Assembly (NCBI GenBank): GCA_913778085.1
Contig: CAJYXJ010000074.1
Coordinates: 1-64,000 of the forward strand
Direction: 5' to 3'
Source: an uncultured Chryseobacterium sp.
GTDB taxonomy: Bacteria > Bacteroidota > Bacteroidia > Flavobacteriales > Weeksellaceae
DNA: 64,000 nucleotides
Of the stretch, positions 41,854 through 50,498 are shown piece by piece; positions within the stretch are counted from its first letter, which is position 1; each line of letters opens with the position of its first letter. Both the position numbers and the translations under genes were made by a program. Below the pieces are notes generated by a model. That model was not told where the DNA came from. It was given only the letters and a program-made list of their open reading frames with translations, and searched no databases.

Positions 41854-42396
41854 TCAGCTTTCTCTCCTGAGCTGCCAGAACCGAAAATATTTTTTCAGCT
41901 CATTAAAAGATGTCAGATGCAGTAAAGGAACTTTCGTTTCAGTAATAAATTCACGGTATTTTGCCCTGTTTTGGGGTGCTTTAAAAATAATGTATTTTAC
42001 CAGACCCCAGCTGAACTGCCCGGTAGCCCCCGGAAGATTTCCCGGCCGGGAAGCTGAGCCTTTCAATGTTCTAAGCAGATACCGGAACACGGAACCCCGA
42101 ACATTAAAATCCAGCCAGATCACTACCGTGGCATTGAAAAATCTTTCCTTCATCAAAAAACTGTAATTCCCTTCAATGATCCACTCGCTGTTTTCTGCGA
42201 TAAACCGATCATGGTCCTTCCTGAATAGTTCTTCATCCCTCGGTTGCCAGTTGGTTCCGGGTACATGGGCAATCTGGTCCAGATGACAGAGGTTCACCTG
42301 TAATTTTTCAGCCAGGACTTTTGCCAGCGTAGACTTTCCGACCGAACTCGGTCCGATGATACAAATCTTTTTTCCTAAATCTTTTGAAGATATCAT
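41854..42396 (-). CDS. P-loop kinase-like protein (FlaR/topology-modulation type)
   Basis: The ATG at 42396 gives about 180 residues; a TTG at 42405 would add three. The Walker A motif IIGPSSVGKSTLAKVLAEKL lies near residues 12-31. The HLDQIAHVPGTNWQPRDEELF and SEWIIEGNYSF segments are typical of the small adenylate-kinase-like ATPases annotated as topology modulation proteins. A basic C-terminal region follows. The substrate is not known. A TAATTTTG box (42427-42434) is upstream. It is separated from the methyltransferase by about 100 bases. Confidence 0.85.
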   Translation of the reverse strand: MISSKDLGKKICIIGPSSVGKSTLAKVLAEKLQVNLCHLDQIAHVPGTNWQPRDEELFRKDHDRFIAENSEWIIEGNYSFLMKERFFNATVVIWLDFNVRGSVFRYLLRTLKGSASRPGNLPGATGQFSWGLVKYIIFKAPQNRAKYREFITETKVPLLHLTSFNELKKYFRFWQLRRES

Positions 42397-42426
42397 TTTA
42401 AGCAATAAACATGAATGATCAGTCTA

Positions 42427-42434
42427 CAAAATTA
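42427..42434 (-). promoter_or_regulatory. -7 promoter box for the P-loop kinase-like gene
   Basis: Minus-strand TAATTTTG, about 30 bases from the ATG at 42396. Confidence 0.4.
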
Positions 42435-42505
42435 AACGTTTTAAATGAAAAGACTTCTGAACTTACTATCCCGGACATTATTATCGGTATGAATAAAATT
42501 TGTTA

Positions 42506-42545
42506 ATAAAAAAGAAGCCTCATCTTAATAACAAAATGAGGCTTC
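42506..42545 (-). terminator. Terminator of the efflux operon
   Basis: GAAGCCTCAT (42514-42523) and ATGAGGCTTC (42536-42545), a perfect ten-base stem followed by TTTTTTATT on the minus strand. It lies 26 bases beyond the MFS stop. Confidence 0.9.
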
Positions 42546-42570
42546 AAAGTAAATGAAAAACAAGGTTTCT

Positions 42571-44163
42571 TTACCATGCAGTTCCGGCTGCATCTTTTAT
42601 TTCTTCCGATAATCTTTTTCTTTCACGAAGCCTTCTGCGGGCGATGACCGATTTTCCACTCAATAATTTCACAAACCTGGCAGTAATAAAACGTTCTCTG
42701 CCGAAATGATGGGTAAAAACGTACACCAAAATCCCGAATCCTGCCACTACAATGTATCCGAAAATCTTTTTATTGGAAGCGATAATCGCATTCAGCTGGA
42801 TGGTTTTCATGTTGGCCGCCACATTCTGGGAAGTGATTGTCATGCCGTCCATATAGACCGCAAGATTCCCTAAACTCTCTATCTGGAACCGGTACTGAAA
42901 CCATGAGAACAGGGCTGAGAATACGCCTACCGTCAGGAAAGTCCTCCATACCAGGGCAAGACCGATGGCTGCCAGCATATCGTCCAGTTCCAATTTATCT
43001 AGGGTATAAAACCAGACTGAGATAAACAGGGACGTCATTCCAAAGCCTTTTAAAAACAACGGCAGGTACCAGTTGTCATAATTGAATTCCAGCACCATGG
43101 AAAAATACATGATGACCGAATAGCCCAGCATCGCTGCAAATCCTGAAAAGATGTACATTTTTAAAGGTTTTTCTTTTTTAAACCAGAAAACGGCCAAGGT
43201 TCCGGCCAGCAGAATCCCAGGGATCATCATCAGGTTCAGCCGGGCGTTGGTCAGCTGATCGTACCCGAGAACACCCACTGCAAAAATATTCTGGATAGAG
43301 GCCGTCGCCATGAACATTCCCAGGCACAAAAGCATAAACAGACCATGCAGCACATTGTTTCTTGAGAAAATCTTAAAAGACAGATACGGTCTTTTCAGAT
43401 GCGTCTGCCGGATCACCAGAAGGGCAAAGCTTATGAAGGCAGCAATACTCGCATTGATGATTTTTGTTGAATTCAACCAGTCCTGCTGTTTCCCGAACGC
43501 GAATACATAAGCTGAAAACATAAAGGTCGATACGAAGAGCAGAATGCTGAGCCAGTCGATGTAATGCAAGGGGACTTTCAGTGCAAAATATTGGTTATGC
43601 ATAAAAATCCACTGGGTCAGGGCCAGTGCAAAACACAATATGGAGACGATGATAAAAAACTGCTGCCAGTTGTACAGAACGGAAACCTCAACTGCCCAGT
43701 ATCCAGCCAATTGATTCAGCATCAGCACAAAAGCATAAAAAACCCCGTAAAACATCCCCCGGTTGCCGATCATTGCCATAACGGGTAAAAACAGTTCGAT
43801 GGAAACGATCATTTTACAGAACCCGATCAGCAGGGAGCTTCCGATAATCACTGCCGGTTCCATAGTTGTGGCATTGATGTAATTTAAAACACCCAGAAGC
43901 ATGAGGACAAACGTGATTTTATCCCGGATCTTGAACCGCATTTTCAGCCTTAAGACAATTGGCATGGCGGCGCCCATCCCGATGGTTGAAGCATAATTGG
44001 CCCAAATATAATATTCCGAAAGCGCACCGGTTCCACCTACCATATAGCTGATGTTTCCCGTGTACACACCGCCCAACGGCATCACCACCGCCATCAGTAG
44101 GACGATCAGTAAAAGCTGGACGGGTTTCGGTACCCAATCGTGGTATAATCCTTTGTTGTACAT
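42571..44163 (-). CDS. MFS drug efflux pump, EmrB/DHA2-like
   Basis: A 530-residue inner-membrane protein with about 14 hydrophobic helices. Its length and its position after an HlyD-type adaptor match the EmrB class, though residue conservation in the classical MFS motif A is weak, as in Bacteroidetes relatives. The C-terminal tail is basic (KSVIARRRLRERKRLSEEI). It would export drugs or other amphipathic toxins through the HlyD and TolC partners in the same operon (tolC-hlyD-mfs). It is the last gene before a strong terminator. Confidence 0.88.
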   Translation of the reverse strand: MYNKGLYHDWVPKPVQLLLIVLLMAVVMPLGGVYTGNISYMVGGTGALSEYYIWANYASTIGMGAAMPIVLRLKMRFKIRDKITFVLMLLGVLNYINATTMEPAVIIGSSLLIGFCKMIVSIELFLPVMAMIGNRGMFYGVFYAFVLMLNQLAGYWAVEVSVLYNWQQFFIIVSILCFALALTQWIFMHNQYFALKVPLHYIDWLSILLFVSTFMFSAYVFAFGKQQDWLNSTKIINASIAAFISFALLVIRQTHLKRPYLSFKIFSRNNVLHGLFMLLCLGMFMATASIQNIFAVGVLGYDQLTNARLNLMMIPGILLAGTLAVFWFKKEKPLKMYIFSGFAAMLGYSVIMYFSMVLEFNYDNWYLPLFLKGFGMTSLFISVWFYTLDKLELDDMLAAIGLALVWRTFLTVGVFSALFSWFQYRFQIESLGNLAVYMDGMTITSQNVAANMKTIQLNAIIASNKKIFGYIVVAGFGILVYVFTHHFGRERFITARFVKLLSGKSVIARRRLRERKRLSEEIKDAAGTAW

Positions 44164-44185
44164 AGTTTGTTAAAATTTGTATATA

Positions 44186-44215
44186 GGCTGGAAGCTGGAT
44201 GCAGGGAGCTGGGTG
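44186..44215 (+). repeat. Dispersed GGCTGGAAG-type repeat unit
   Basis: GGCTGGAAGCTGGATGCAGG and following bases. It faces the copy at 44233 and forms an inverted pair inside the hlyD-MFS spacer of the efflux operon. Confidence 0.7.
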
Positions 44216-44232
44216 TTCTTATACTCTGAAGA

Positions 44233-44261
44233 CTTCCGGCATCCTGCATCCATCACCCAGC
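44233..44261 (-). repeat. Dispersed GGCTGGAAG-type repeat unit (inverted)
   Basis: The plus strand reads CTTCCGGCATCCTGCATCCA then TCACCCAGC. Two bases separate it from the hlyD stop codon. With the copy at 44186 it can form a long hairpin in the operon mRNA. Confidence 0.7.
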
Positions 44262-44262
44262 T

Positions 44263-45378
44263 TTACTTTTTAATTTCAATATTCATGTTCATCCCGGCAC
44301 TGAGCTTATTGAGCTTTTCTTTCTTATTGGAATCGGTAAATTCGATACGTACCGGGATCCGCTGCTGGACTTTAATGAAGTTTCCGGTGGAATTGTCCGT
44401 CGGAATACTGGAGTACCTTGAACCGGTAGCGGCAGAAATAGCAGTTACTACCCCTTCAAACTGCTGTCCGCCCAAAGCATCGGCCGTCATCATCATTTTC
44501 TCACCGATATTTACATTCGGCATCTGGCTTTCCAGGAAATTGGCCGTTACCCATTTCTGTCCGTTCAGTACGATGGTTGCTACCTGCTGCCCAGGCTGGA
44601 TCAGCTGGCCTTCAGAAATCGTTCTCCGTCCCATCACCCCGTCATAAGGCGCGGTGATGACCGTATAGGAAAGGTTGATCTTCGTCATATCCAAGGCAGA
44701 TTTTGTCCTCTTGATCTCCGCATCGATGATCCCGAACTTACTTTTCACCTCGGTAGTGGAAAGGCTGGCGGATCTTTTTTGGTTGACTAAAGTTTCATAA
44801 GCTGCCTTCTGTGCATCATATTCGGTTTTCACCTGGTCGTACTGCTGTCGGGTTACGGCTTCGGAAGCCAAAAGGTTTTTATAGCGGTTTAAATTCTGCT
44901 CGGCATTCCATAGGCGGGCTTTGGCACCGGCTATATTGGATTCCATTACACTCACGTTGTTGGAAACGGTGTTTACGGATGAATTGGTCGCGGCACGTTG
45001 GGCCAGGGCGTTCTGATAAGCCGCTTCCGCCTGTCCGATCTGAGTCAAAATCTCACGGTCGTCGAGGACAACCAGCGTATCGCCTTTTTTTACCTTTTGG
45101 TGTTCGATAAATTTAATTTCTTTGATGTAAGCTGAAACCCGGGTGTTGATCGGGTTGATGAATTCCTCCACCTGGGCAGCTTCCGTATAGGTTTTGTCGC
45201 CGATGTGGAAATATTGGGCTATCAGCCAGTACAGGCCGAAACCGATCACGGCAAAAACGACGATGTTGGAAACGACTGCTTTTATTTTATTTTTCTTTCT
45301 TTCTTTTTTGTTGACCGCAGCTCCGGTTTTAGCGGGAGCCTGCTGTATCGGTTGGGTATTTTGTTCCTTGTTTTCCAT
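44263..45378 (-). CDS. HlyD-family membrane fusion protein, EmrA-like
   Basis: A 371-residue periplasmic adaptor of tripartite efflux systems. One transmembrane helix is at about 30-52. The N-terminal biotinyl-lipoyl half is at about 60-110, including IEHQKVKKGDTLVVLDD. A long coiled-coil alpha-hairpin spans about 112-230, with NTVSNNVSVMESNIAGAKARL. The second lipoyl half has NLSYTVITAPYDGVMGRRTISEGQLIQPGQ. The beta-barrel domain follows (WVTANFLESQMPNVNIGEKM). It links the MFS pump with the TolC channel. Its gene lies between them. Confidence 0.92.
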   Translation of the reverse strand: MENKEQNTQPIQQAPAKTGAAVNKKERKKNKIKAVVSNIVVFAVIGFGLYWLIAQYFHIGDKTYTEAAQVEEFINPINTRVSAYIKEIKFIEHQKVKKGDTLVVLDDREILTQIGQAEAAYQNALAQRAATNSSVNTVSNNVSVMESNIAGAKARLWNAEQNLNRYKNLLASEAVTRQQYDQVKTEYDAQKAAYETLVNQKRSASLSTTEVKSKFGIIDAEIKRTKSALDMTKINLSYTVITAPYDGVMGRRTISEGQLIQPGQQVATIVLNGQKWVTANFLESQMPNVNIGEKMMMTADALGGQQFEGVVTAISAATGSRYSSIPTDNSTGNFIKVQQRIPVRIEFTDSNKKEKLNKLSAGMNMNIEIKK

Positions 45379-45395
45379 TGTTTTGAGTTTTAAAA

Positions 45396-46706
45396 TTATA
45401 AGGTTCCGGTAGATTTCAGAAGATTGTAGTATTGGTACAGCACATTGATTTCCGCATTGACATAATCCAGTTCCGACTGGAGTTTCTGGTTCTGGGCATC
45501 GGTCATTTCCGCCTGTACAGCCAGCTGGTTGAGGTATTTGGCTTCGGTGATCTTATAGTTTTCCTCCGCCAGTTTTTTGGCTTCATCCAAAATTTCGGCC
45601 TGCTGAATCGCTTCCTGATATTTTACGTACGCTGCATTCACGGCCATATCCACATTCTGCTGCGTCAGCGTCAGGGCATCCCCAGCCTGGTTCTTCTGGA
45701 TTTCTCCGAGCTTTACCCTTTCTTTTGTTCTGTACAGGTTATCGATGTTATAGCTGATGGAAATTCCGGTCTGCCATCCTCCGGAATACATATCCAGAAC
45801 CGGGTTTCTTGTCGTAATAGGCCGCTGAACTGAATATCCTCCGAAACCTGCCACCGTAGGCATTCTATCGGTCTTGATGATGTCGATGTTCTTATCAGCG
45901 ACTTCAATATTAGTTTTAGCCGATTTTAACAAGGGGTTGCTTTCGTGGGCGAGATTCAGATAATATGGCATTCCGATACCGGCTTCTTTGATGTCAAGGC
46001 TTTCCACGGGAACAATCTCGGTATCTTCCGGCAATCCCAGCGCGAAGTTTAAATTGTAATTGAGGATCTTTCTGTTATTGGCCAACGTTAAAATTCCCTG
46101 ATCCAGATTCTTGATCGCCAGCTCGCTACGGATGACTTCATTCCGCGTGACCATCCCCTGCTGATAGAATTTCTGAATATTTTTCAGCCTTTCCTGGGCA
46201 AGTTTTTTATTGTTCTGAAAAACTTCCTGCTGGTTCAAGATTTTAAAGACATCCAGGTAATTAGAAATTACCAGAAATTTTACATCCTGTTTGTTTTTTT
46301 CCAGATCCAGCTCCGAAAGCTGTTCACGAAGCCCGGCCAGTTCGAGAGATCTGTTCAACAGACCTCCTTTGAAGATCAGCTGGGTAGCCTGAACCGCATA
46401 AGAACTTCCGTAATGCGGCATCGGGATATTGGTGGAATTGGAGAAATCTTTGTCTATGGCTACGGCATCGCCCAGATAAAACTGACTGGTCGAAGCGGTA
46501 ATCGTAGGAAGCTTCTGAAGCTTTACAATGTTTTTGCTTTGTCTTGCAATCTCGATGTTCTGTGCAGAAACTTTCAATTGCTGATGATTCTGTACGGCAA
46601 GTTCGGCTGCCTCACCGGCGGTCATCCGTTTTATTTCCTGTGCAAAAAACAGCGCAGGAAATAAGGCTATCACGAGGGATAGCGCTGTTTTTATGTTCTT
46701 AACCAT
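45396..46706 (-). CDS. TolC-family outer-membrane efflux protein
   Basis: A 436-residue TolC-like protein with a signal peptide (about 1-22, ending FFAQ). Two repeated outer-membrane-efflux halves have long amphipathic helices, such as LKVSAQNIEIARQSKNIVKLQKLPTI and, in the second half, NPLLKSAKTNIEVADKNIDIIKTDRMP. It supplies the channel for the HlyD/MFS exporter; its stop is 18 bases from the hlyD start. A consensus promoter with an AAAC-GTTT near-dyad lies upstream, behind the AraC gene. Confidence 0.92.
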   Translation of the reverse strand: MVKNIKTALSLVIALFPALFFAQEIKRMTAGEAAELAVQNHQQLKVSAQNIEIARQSKNIVKLQKLPTITASTSQFYLGDAVAIDKDFSNSTNIPMPHYGSSYAVQATQLIFKGGLLNRSLELAGLREQLSELDLEKNKQDVKFLVISNYLDVFKILNQQEVFQNNKKLAQERLKNIQKFYQQGMVTRNEVIRSELAIKNLDQGILTLANNRKILNYNLNFALGLPEDTEIVPVESLDIKEAGIGMPYYLNLAHESNPLLKSAKTNIEVADKNIDIIKTDRMPTVAGFGGYSVQRPITTRNPVLDMYSGGWQTGISISYNIDNLYRTKERVKLGEIQKNQAGDALTLTQQNVDMAVNAAYVKYQEAIQQAEILDEAKKLAEENYKITEAKYLNQLAVQAEMTDAQNQKLQSELDYVNAEINVLYQYYNLLKSTGTL

Positions 46707-46726
46707 TTTACCTTGTTTTACAGATA

Positions 46727-46756
46727 CAAAGGTAGGGCAGTAAAAAGCTCAAACAA
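46727..46756 (-). promoter_or_regulatory. Promoter of the efflux operon (TTG-N19-TACCTTTG)
   Basis: -7 TACCTTTG at 46727-46734 and -33 TTG at 46754-46756 on the minus strand. Direct repeats of CAAATGT (plus strand) at 46754 and 46783, 29 bases apart, overlap or adjoin the -33 region and may be AraC sites. Confidence 0.65.
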
Positions 46757-46795
46757 ATGTTTAAGAATTGGAAAAAGATGTTCAAATGTAAGATT

Positions 46796-47641
46796 TCAGC
46801 TTTCGAACTGGTTTCTGTACTGGGAAGGACTTTCGCCCAGATGTTTTTTAAAAAAATGGGAAAACGAATATGGGTCACTGAATCCCAATATTGAAGAAAT
46901 CTCCGAAACAGGCTTAGTAGAGGAATTCAGCAATACCTTTGCTTCATTCATAACGATCAGGGCAATCACCTGGCTTGCAGACTTTCCTGTGACTTCCTTT
47001 ACCACGGCAGACAGATGTCTGGTTGTAATCGATTGACGTTGGGCATAAAACTCCACACTGCGCTCCGAATGGTGGTATCTGGCAATATCGTTCAGGAAAA
47101 TAAAAACAATCTCCTCCTGTCTCGACATCTGGCTCATGGAATTGCTGTCTTCTTTGGATATGATACCTGCCATCTGGTAGCAGAATACGGAAAACAGATG
47201 CTCCACGATTTCTTTCTTATAGGTGATTTCCGTTTCGGAATCCAAAATATACTTCAGGAAATTAACGCTTTTCCAGACGACTTCCATTTCATCGGGCTCA
47301 AAGGGCACTCCGATATTCATCTGCTGTCTGAAGTAGCGGTAGGTGATCAGCCGGTTAAATTTCAGTGACAAAGCGGAAATAAACTCCCTTTTATAAGAGA
47401 CCATCCTCGACTGGAAATCGTCGCTGACGGAAATCATTTCGTACACCGTCTGCGGATCGGTGACCATAAACATGTTGGCGGAAAGCTCAAGGTCCCGGAA
47501 ATGCTGCTTGAGCCTGATGGTTCCGGTTTTCACAAAGATAAAAGCCGGATTGTCAGGCCGGAAGGGTTTATCGACCGCAATACGTTCGAAAATATTGTGT
47601 TGCGTAAAAATCTCAACGCCGAATTTTTCCAGGACAGACAT
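46796..47641 (-). CDS. AraC-family transcriptional regulator (efflux operon)
   Basis: A 281-residue protein with a cupin-like N-terminal sensor domain (about 1-150, with HNIFERIAVDKPFRPDNPAF and LKQHFRDLELSANMFMV) and the C-terminal double HTH. The HTH region includes ITTRHLSAVVKEVTGKSASQVIALIVMNEAKVLL and the second helix pair ISSILGFSDPYSFSHFFKKHLGESPSQYR (about 245-275), the AraC signature. It lies 90 bases upstream of tolC in the same direction and is very likely its regulator. The ligand may be a pump substrate. That it activates is the usual mode for the family but unproven. Confidence 0.92.
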   Translation of the reverse strand: MSVLEKFGVEIFTQHNIFERIAVDKPFRPDNPAFIFVKTGTIRLKQHFRDLELSANMFMVTDPQTVYEMISVSDDFQSRMVSYKREFISALSLKFNRLITYRYFRQQMNIGVPFEPDEMEVVWKSVNFLKYILDSETEITYKKEIVEHLFSVFCYQMAGIISKEDSNSMSQMSRQEEIVFIFLNDIARYHHSERSVEFYAQRQSITTRHLSAVVKEVTGKSASQVIALIVMNEAKVLLNSSTKPVSEISSILGFSDPYSFSHFFKKHLGESPSQYRNQFES

Positions 47642-47702
47642 AAGACAAATGTAAGCAATCTCTCCAGCGATTGCAAAAATTTATTATTTTAGTACTTTCC
47701 AA

Positions 47703-48185
47703 ATGACCGATATGAGAAAGATCGATTTATTGTTTGCAGAATATGCCGAAAGCCACAGGAATGCTACCAACAAGCTGATCCACTGGATCTGTGTCCCGCT
47801 GATTTTCTGGACGATCCTTGGGTTTATTTCCATTATCCCGTCCAAGTCCATCGGTTTCCGGTACATCGGAGAAATCAGCTATGTAAGCTTCGCTGCGATC
47901 GGGCTGGTAACCCTTTTTTATATGCGGCTTTCCGTTTTGATCAGCGTGATCATGTTTTTCGCTATGATTCTGATGGAAAGTTTTGCCTACGGTGTCAACA
48001 TCCGCTTTAAAGGGGATTCCTGGATGGTTTATCTTTCCGTATTTATTGCCACCTGGATTTTACAGTTTATCGGCCATAAAATCGAAGGCAAGAAGCCCTC
48101 TTTCCTGAAAGACCTGCAGTTCCTGCTGGTAGGGCCGATCTGGCTGCTGAGTTTTGTTTTGAAGAAGCTCGGGATCAGGTACTAG
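47703..48185 (+). CDS. Mpo1/DUF962-family membrane protein
   Basis: A 160-residue protein with about four hydrophobic helices. The N-terminal segment FAEYAESHRNATNKLIHWICVPLIFW (about 9-34) carries the histidines typical of the Mpo1-like (DUF962/YGL010w) family, which in yeast is an Fe(II) dioxygenase shortening 2-hydroxy fatty acids. The second histidine motif FIGHKIEGKKPSF lies near residue 120. Possibly it acts in lipid metabolism in the inner membrane. It is divergent from the AraC gene. Confidence 0.88.
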   Translation: MTDMRKIDLLFAEYAESHRNATNKLIHWICVPLIFWTILGFISIIPSKSIGFRYIGEISYVSFAAIGLVTLFYMRLSVLISVIMFFAMILMESFAYGVNIRFKGDSWMVYLSVFIATWILQFIGHKIEGKKPSFLKDLQFLLVGPIWLLSFVLKKLGIRY

Positions 48186-48187
48186 AG

Positions 48188-48216
48188 CCGGAAGATGGAT
48201 GTTGGATGCTGGAAGT
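48188..48216 (+). repeat. Dispersed GGCTGGAAG-type repeat unit
   Basis: GCCGGAAGATGGATGTTGGA followed by TGCTGGAAG, beginning two bases after the Mpo1-like stop. Confidence 0.7.
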
Positions 48217-48307
48217 TAAATACTGAATGGCAGATAATAAGGTCTTCTTATGGCTTTTAAACCATGAGTTTAGAAATATTTTCTGTCTTTTCTATTTATA
48301 CTCTTTA

Positions 48308-49375
48308 TCAATCTTCCAAAGCATAAACGGCAAAACTGGCCAGCCAATGGTCGCCTCCGTAATTTCCCTGGAAAAGTAATGGCAACCCGTTGTTTAAAAA
48401 CCGAACCGCTGTTTTTTCAAATTCATTTTTCAAGGGGTGATTGGCGGGAAGAGATTTGGCGATTCCTTTCATGCACCATGCCCGGGTAAAGGACAGACCG
48501 ACCAGGTGAACCGTCTGGTAATCCGACAGATCGCTCACCACCGGAATTTTTTCAATGTTTTCAAGGCTTCTTTTTTCATAAAAATTATTCAGCCATACAA
48601 CGAATTCTTTCTGTGGCAGCACCCTACGCATCAGGTCGGCAATTTCCAGGCTTGGCGAAAAGAAATCCGATCCGTCCGGCTCCAGGTAAGCGGGAGTTTT
48701 GGTATTGTTCAGGTAAAAATATTTAGCCTTTTCAATCAGTTGTTTTTCAAACTCTTTATCTCCGGTTGCTCTGGCCCAGTCCAGCGCAAAGACCATGGCA
48801 AATGCAGTGTTCGGGTGAACGCCGGTTCTGTTTGGATACGTCTGTTTCGGCAGAAAGTCTTTCCAGGAACTCAGGATCTTATCCGTTAGCGGTTTCAGGT
48901 TCTGATGCCAGATTTTTGCTTTCGGATGATTCCAGGTGGCCAGTTCTTCGTCCAGCTTTAAAAGCCAGGCCCAGCCATAGGTTCTTTCAAAGGTTCCGGT
49001 GAGCTGATATTTGGTGAAATAGTCGGCTTCGATCTGAAGGTTTTCTTTTTTAAATGAATTTTCAAGGATTGCTTCAATATCCTGCGCCACGGACAAACTG
49101 GGTTTCGTCTTCAGCAGACGCACCAGCATCCAGTGGCCGTGCACCGAGCTGTGCCAGTCGAAACAGCCATAAAAACTGGGATGCAAATCTTTAGGGCTTA
49201 AAGGAACTTCGTTTGCCGTATTAATAATGTGCGCCGTCTTGTTCGGATATTCCTGATTGATGCAATGCAAAGGCTTTTCAGATAATTTAACCGCCATCTC
49301 GTCGGTAAGTCTGGGAACTTCCTGGGCAAATATCATAAAGGGAGCAAATATAAAGGCTAAAAGGCTTTTTTTCAT
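48308..49375 (-). CDS. DUF2891-domain secreted protein
   Basis: A 355-residue protein with signal peptide (about 1-17, ending FAQ). The DUF2891 core starts at HCINQEYPNKTAH and includes HPSFYGCFDWHSSVHGHWMLVRLLK (about 63-87). The later regions TYGWAWLLKLDEELATW, YPNRTGVHPNTAFAMVFALDWARA and GFSFTRAWCMKGIA are highly tryptophan-rich. The alpha-helical (alpha/alpha)6-like repetition suggests a glycosidase-like fold, but the catalytic role is unknown. It stands alone. Confidence 0.9.
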   Translation of the reverse strand: MKKSLLAFIFAPFMIFAQEVPRLTDEMAVKLSEKPLHCINQEYPNKTAHIINTANEVPLSPKDLHPSFYGCFDWHSSVHGHWMLVRLLKTKPSLSVAQDIEAILENSFKKENLQIEADYFTKYQLTGTFERTYGWAWLLKLDEELATWNHPKAKIWHQNLKPLTDKILSSWKDFLPKQTYPNRTGVHPNTAFAMVFALDWARATGDKEFEKQLIEKAKYFYLNNTKTPAYLEPDGSDFFSPSLEIADLMRRVLPQKEFVVWLNNFYEKRSLENIEKIPVVSDLSDYQTVHLVGLSFTRAWCMKGIAKSLPANHPLKNEFEKTAVRFLNNGLPLLFQGNYGGDHWLASFAVYALED

Positions 49376-49500
49376 TTGATAAAAATATAAAATAATTATA
49401 AACTTTATCCCTAAGCCGGAAATATCCAGCAGTTAAATAAATTTTGCAAAAAGACTATTTCAAGCATAATTTTTGATGTGAGAACTAAAAACTTTTATTC

Positions 49501-50388
49501 ATGAATAAATTATTTCTATCCTTGTGCTGCTTAGCTCTTATCCATTGTAAGAAAAATGAACCCCAATCCTTAAACGCCAGCCTTATTGATGTCGTACAGG
49601 AAGATAAAATGATGGCAATAGATTCTACAGCTGTTGCGTTAGCTCCGCCACCACCGAAAGAAGAGCCAATGCCTTCCAATAAGACATATTCCGATGAAAA
49701 CCATTCTGAATCTGAAGAAACCAATACCGTTTCCAAGAAAGTAATCAAAAACGGCAGCATGAAAATCCAGGTTGGCAATATTGAAAAAGCCCAAGGACAA
49801 ATAAATACCATTCTTAAAAACAACAAAGCGTACATCCAGAAAGAAGCGTTTCAAAATAATGATCTTGATGAAAACCTGGATTTGACCATCAGGGTTCCGC
49901 ACCAAAATTTTGATGCCCTGATCAATTCATTTTCAACGGGTGTAGGTTCCGTCCTATCAAAAAACGTATCATCTGATGATGTCACTGAGGAATATACCGA
50001 TGTTTCGATCAAGCTTGCCAATAAGAAAATTTATCTCGAAAAATACCGGGATATGCTGAAAAGTGCCAAAACAACAAAGGATATGCTGGAAATCCAGGAA
50101 AATATCCGCGATCTGGAAGACGAAATCGATGTATCTGAAGGCCGGCTGCGGTTTATCGATGACCGCGTGAATTACAGCACGCTCAACCTAAGCCTGTATA
50201 AAGAAAAAGTACGAAGCTCAGCCACTTCAAGAATTGGTTTCGGAAGCCGATTCGGTGATTCTTTAACGGAAGGCTGGAACAGTTTCATTGCATTCCTTTT
50301 AGGCATCATTTCTTTATGGCCGTTCTTTCTGCTGGTTCCTGTTGTCATACTTCTCTGGAGAAGATGGAGGAACAGGAGGAAAAAGTAA
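49501..50388 (+). CDS. DUF4349-domain lipoprotein
   Basis: A 295-residue protein with lipobox LIHC (cysteine 16), a proline-rich linker (about 55-62) and a DUF4349 domain. The domain starts with VIKNGSMKIQVGNIEKAQGQI, has paired strands around LDLTIRVPHQNFDALI and a coiled-coil central helix with TKDMLEIQENIRDLEDEIDVSEGRLRF (about 200-226). A transmembrane helix at about 263-285 with a basic end closes it. It is therefore doubly anchored (lipid plus C-terminal helix), which is common in this family. The role is unknown. Confidence 0.88.
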   Translation: MNKLFLSLCCLALIHCKKNEPQSLNASLIDVVQEDKMMAIDSTAVALAPPPPKEEPMPSNKTYSDENHSESEETNTVSKKVIKNGSMKIQVGNIEKAQGQINTILKNNKAYIQKEAFQNNDLDENLDLTIRVPHQNFDALINSFSTGVGSVLSKNVSSDDVTEEYTDVSIKLANKKIYLEKYRDMLKSAKTTKDMLEIQENIRDLEDEIDVSEGRLRFIDDRVNYSTLNLSLYKEKVRSSATSRIGFGSRFGDSLTEGWNSFIAFLLGIISLWPFFLLVPVVILLWRRWRNRRKK

Positions 50389-50437
50389 GGTAACGTAAAT
50401 AATGGTCGGATCATTATTGTGAAATTAAAAGGAGAAA

Positions 50438-50467
50438 CTTTCGGCATCCAACATCCCTCTTCCAGCC
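50438..50467 (-). repeat. Dispersed GGCTGGAAG-type repeat unit (inverted)
   Basis: The plus strand reads CTTTCGGCATCCAACATCCC followed by TCTTCCAGCC, in the spacer between DUF4349 and the membrane AraC gene. Confidence 0.65.
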
Positions 50468-50498
50468 CATTAATCTAATTTTTCACATCGAATTCACG

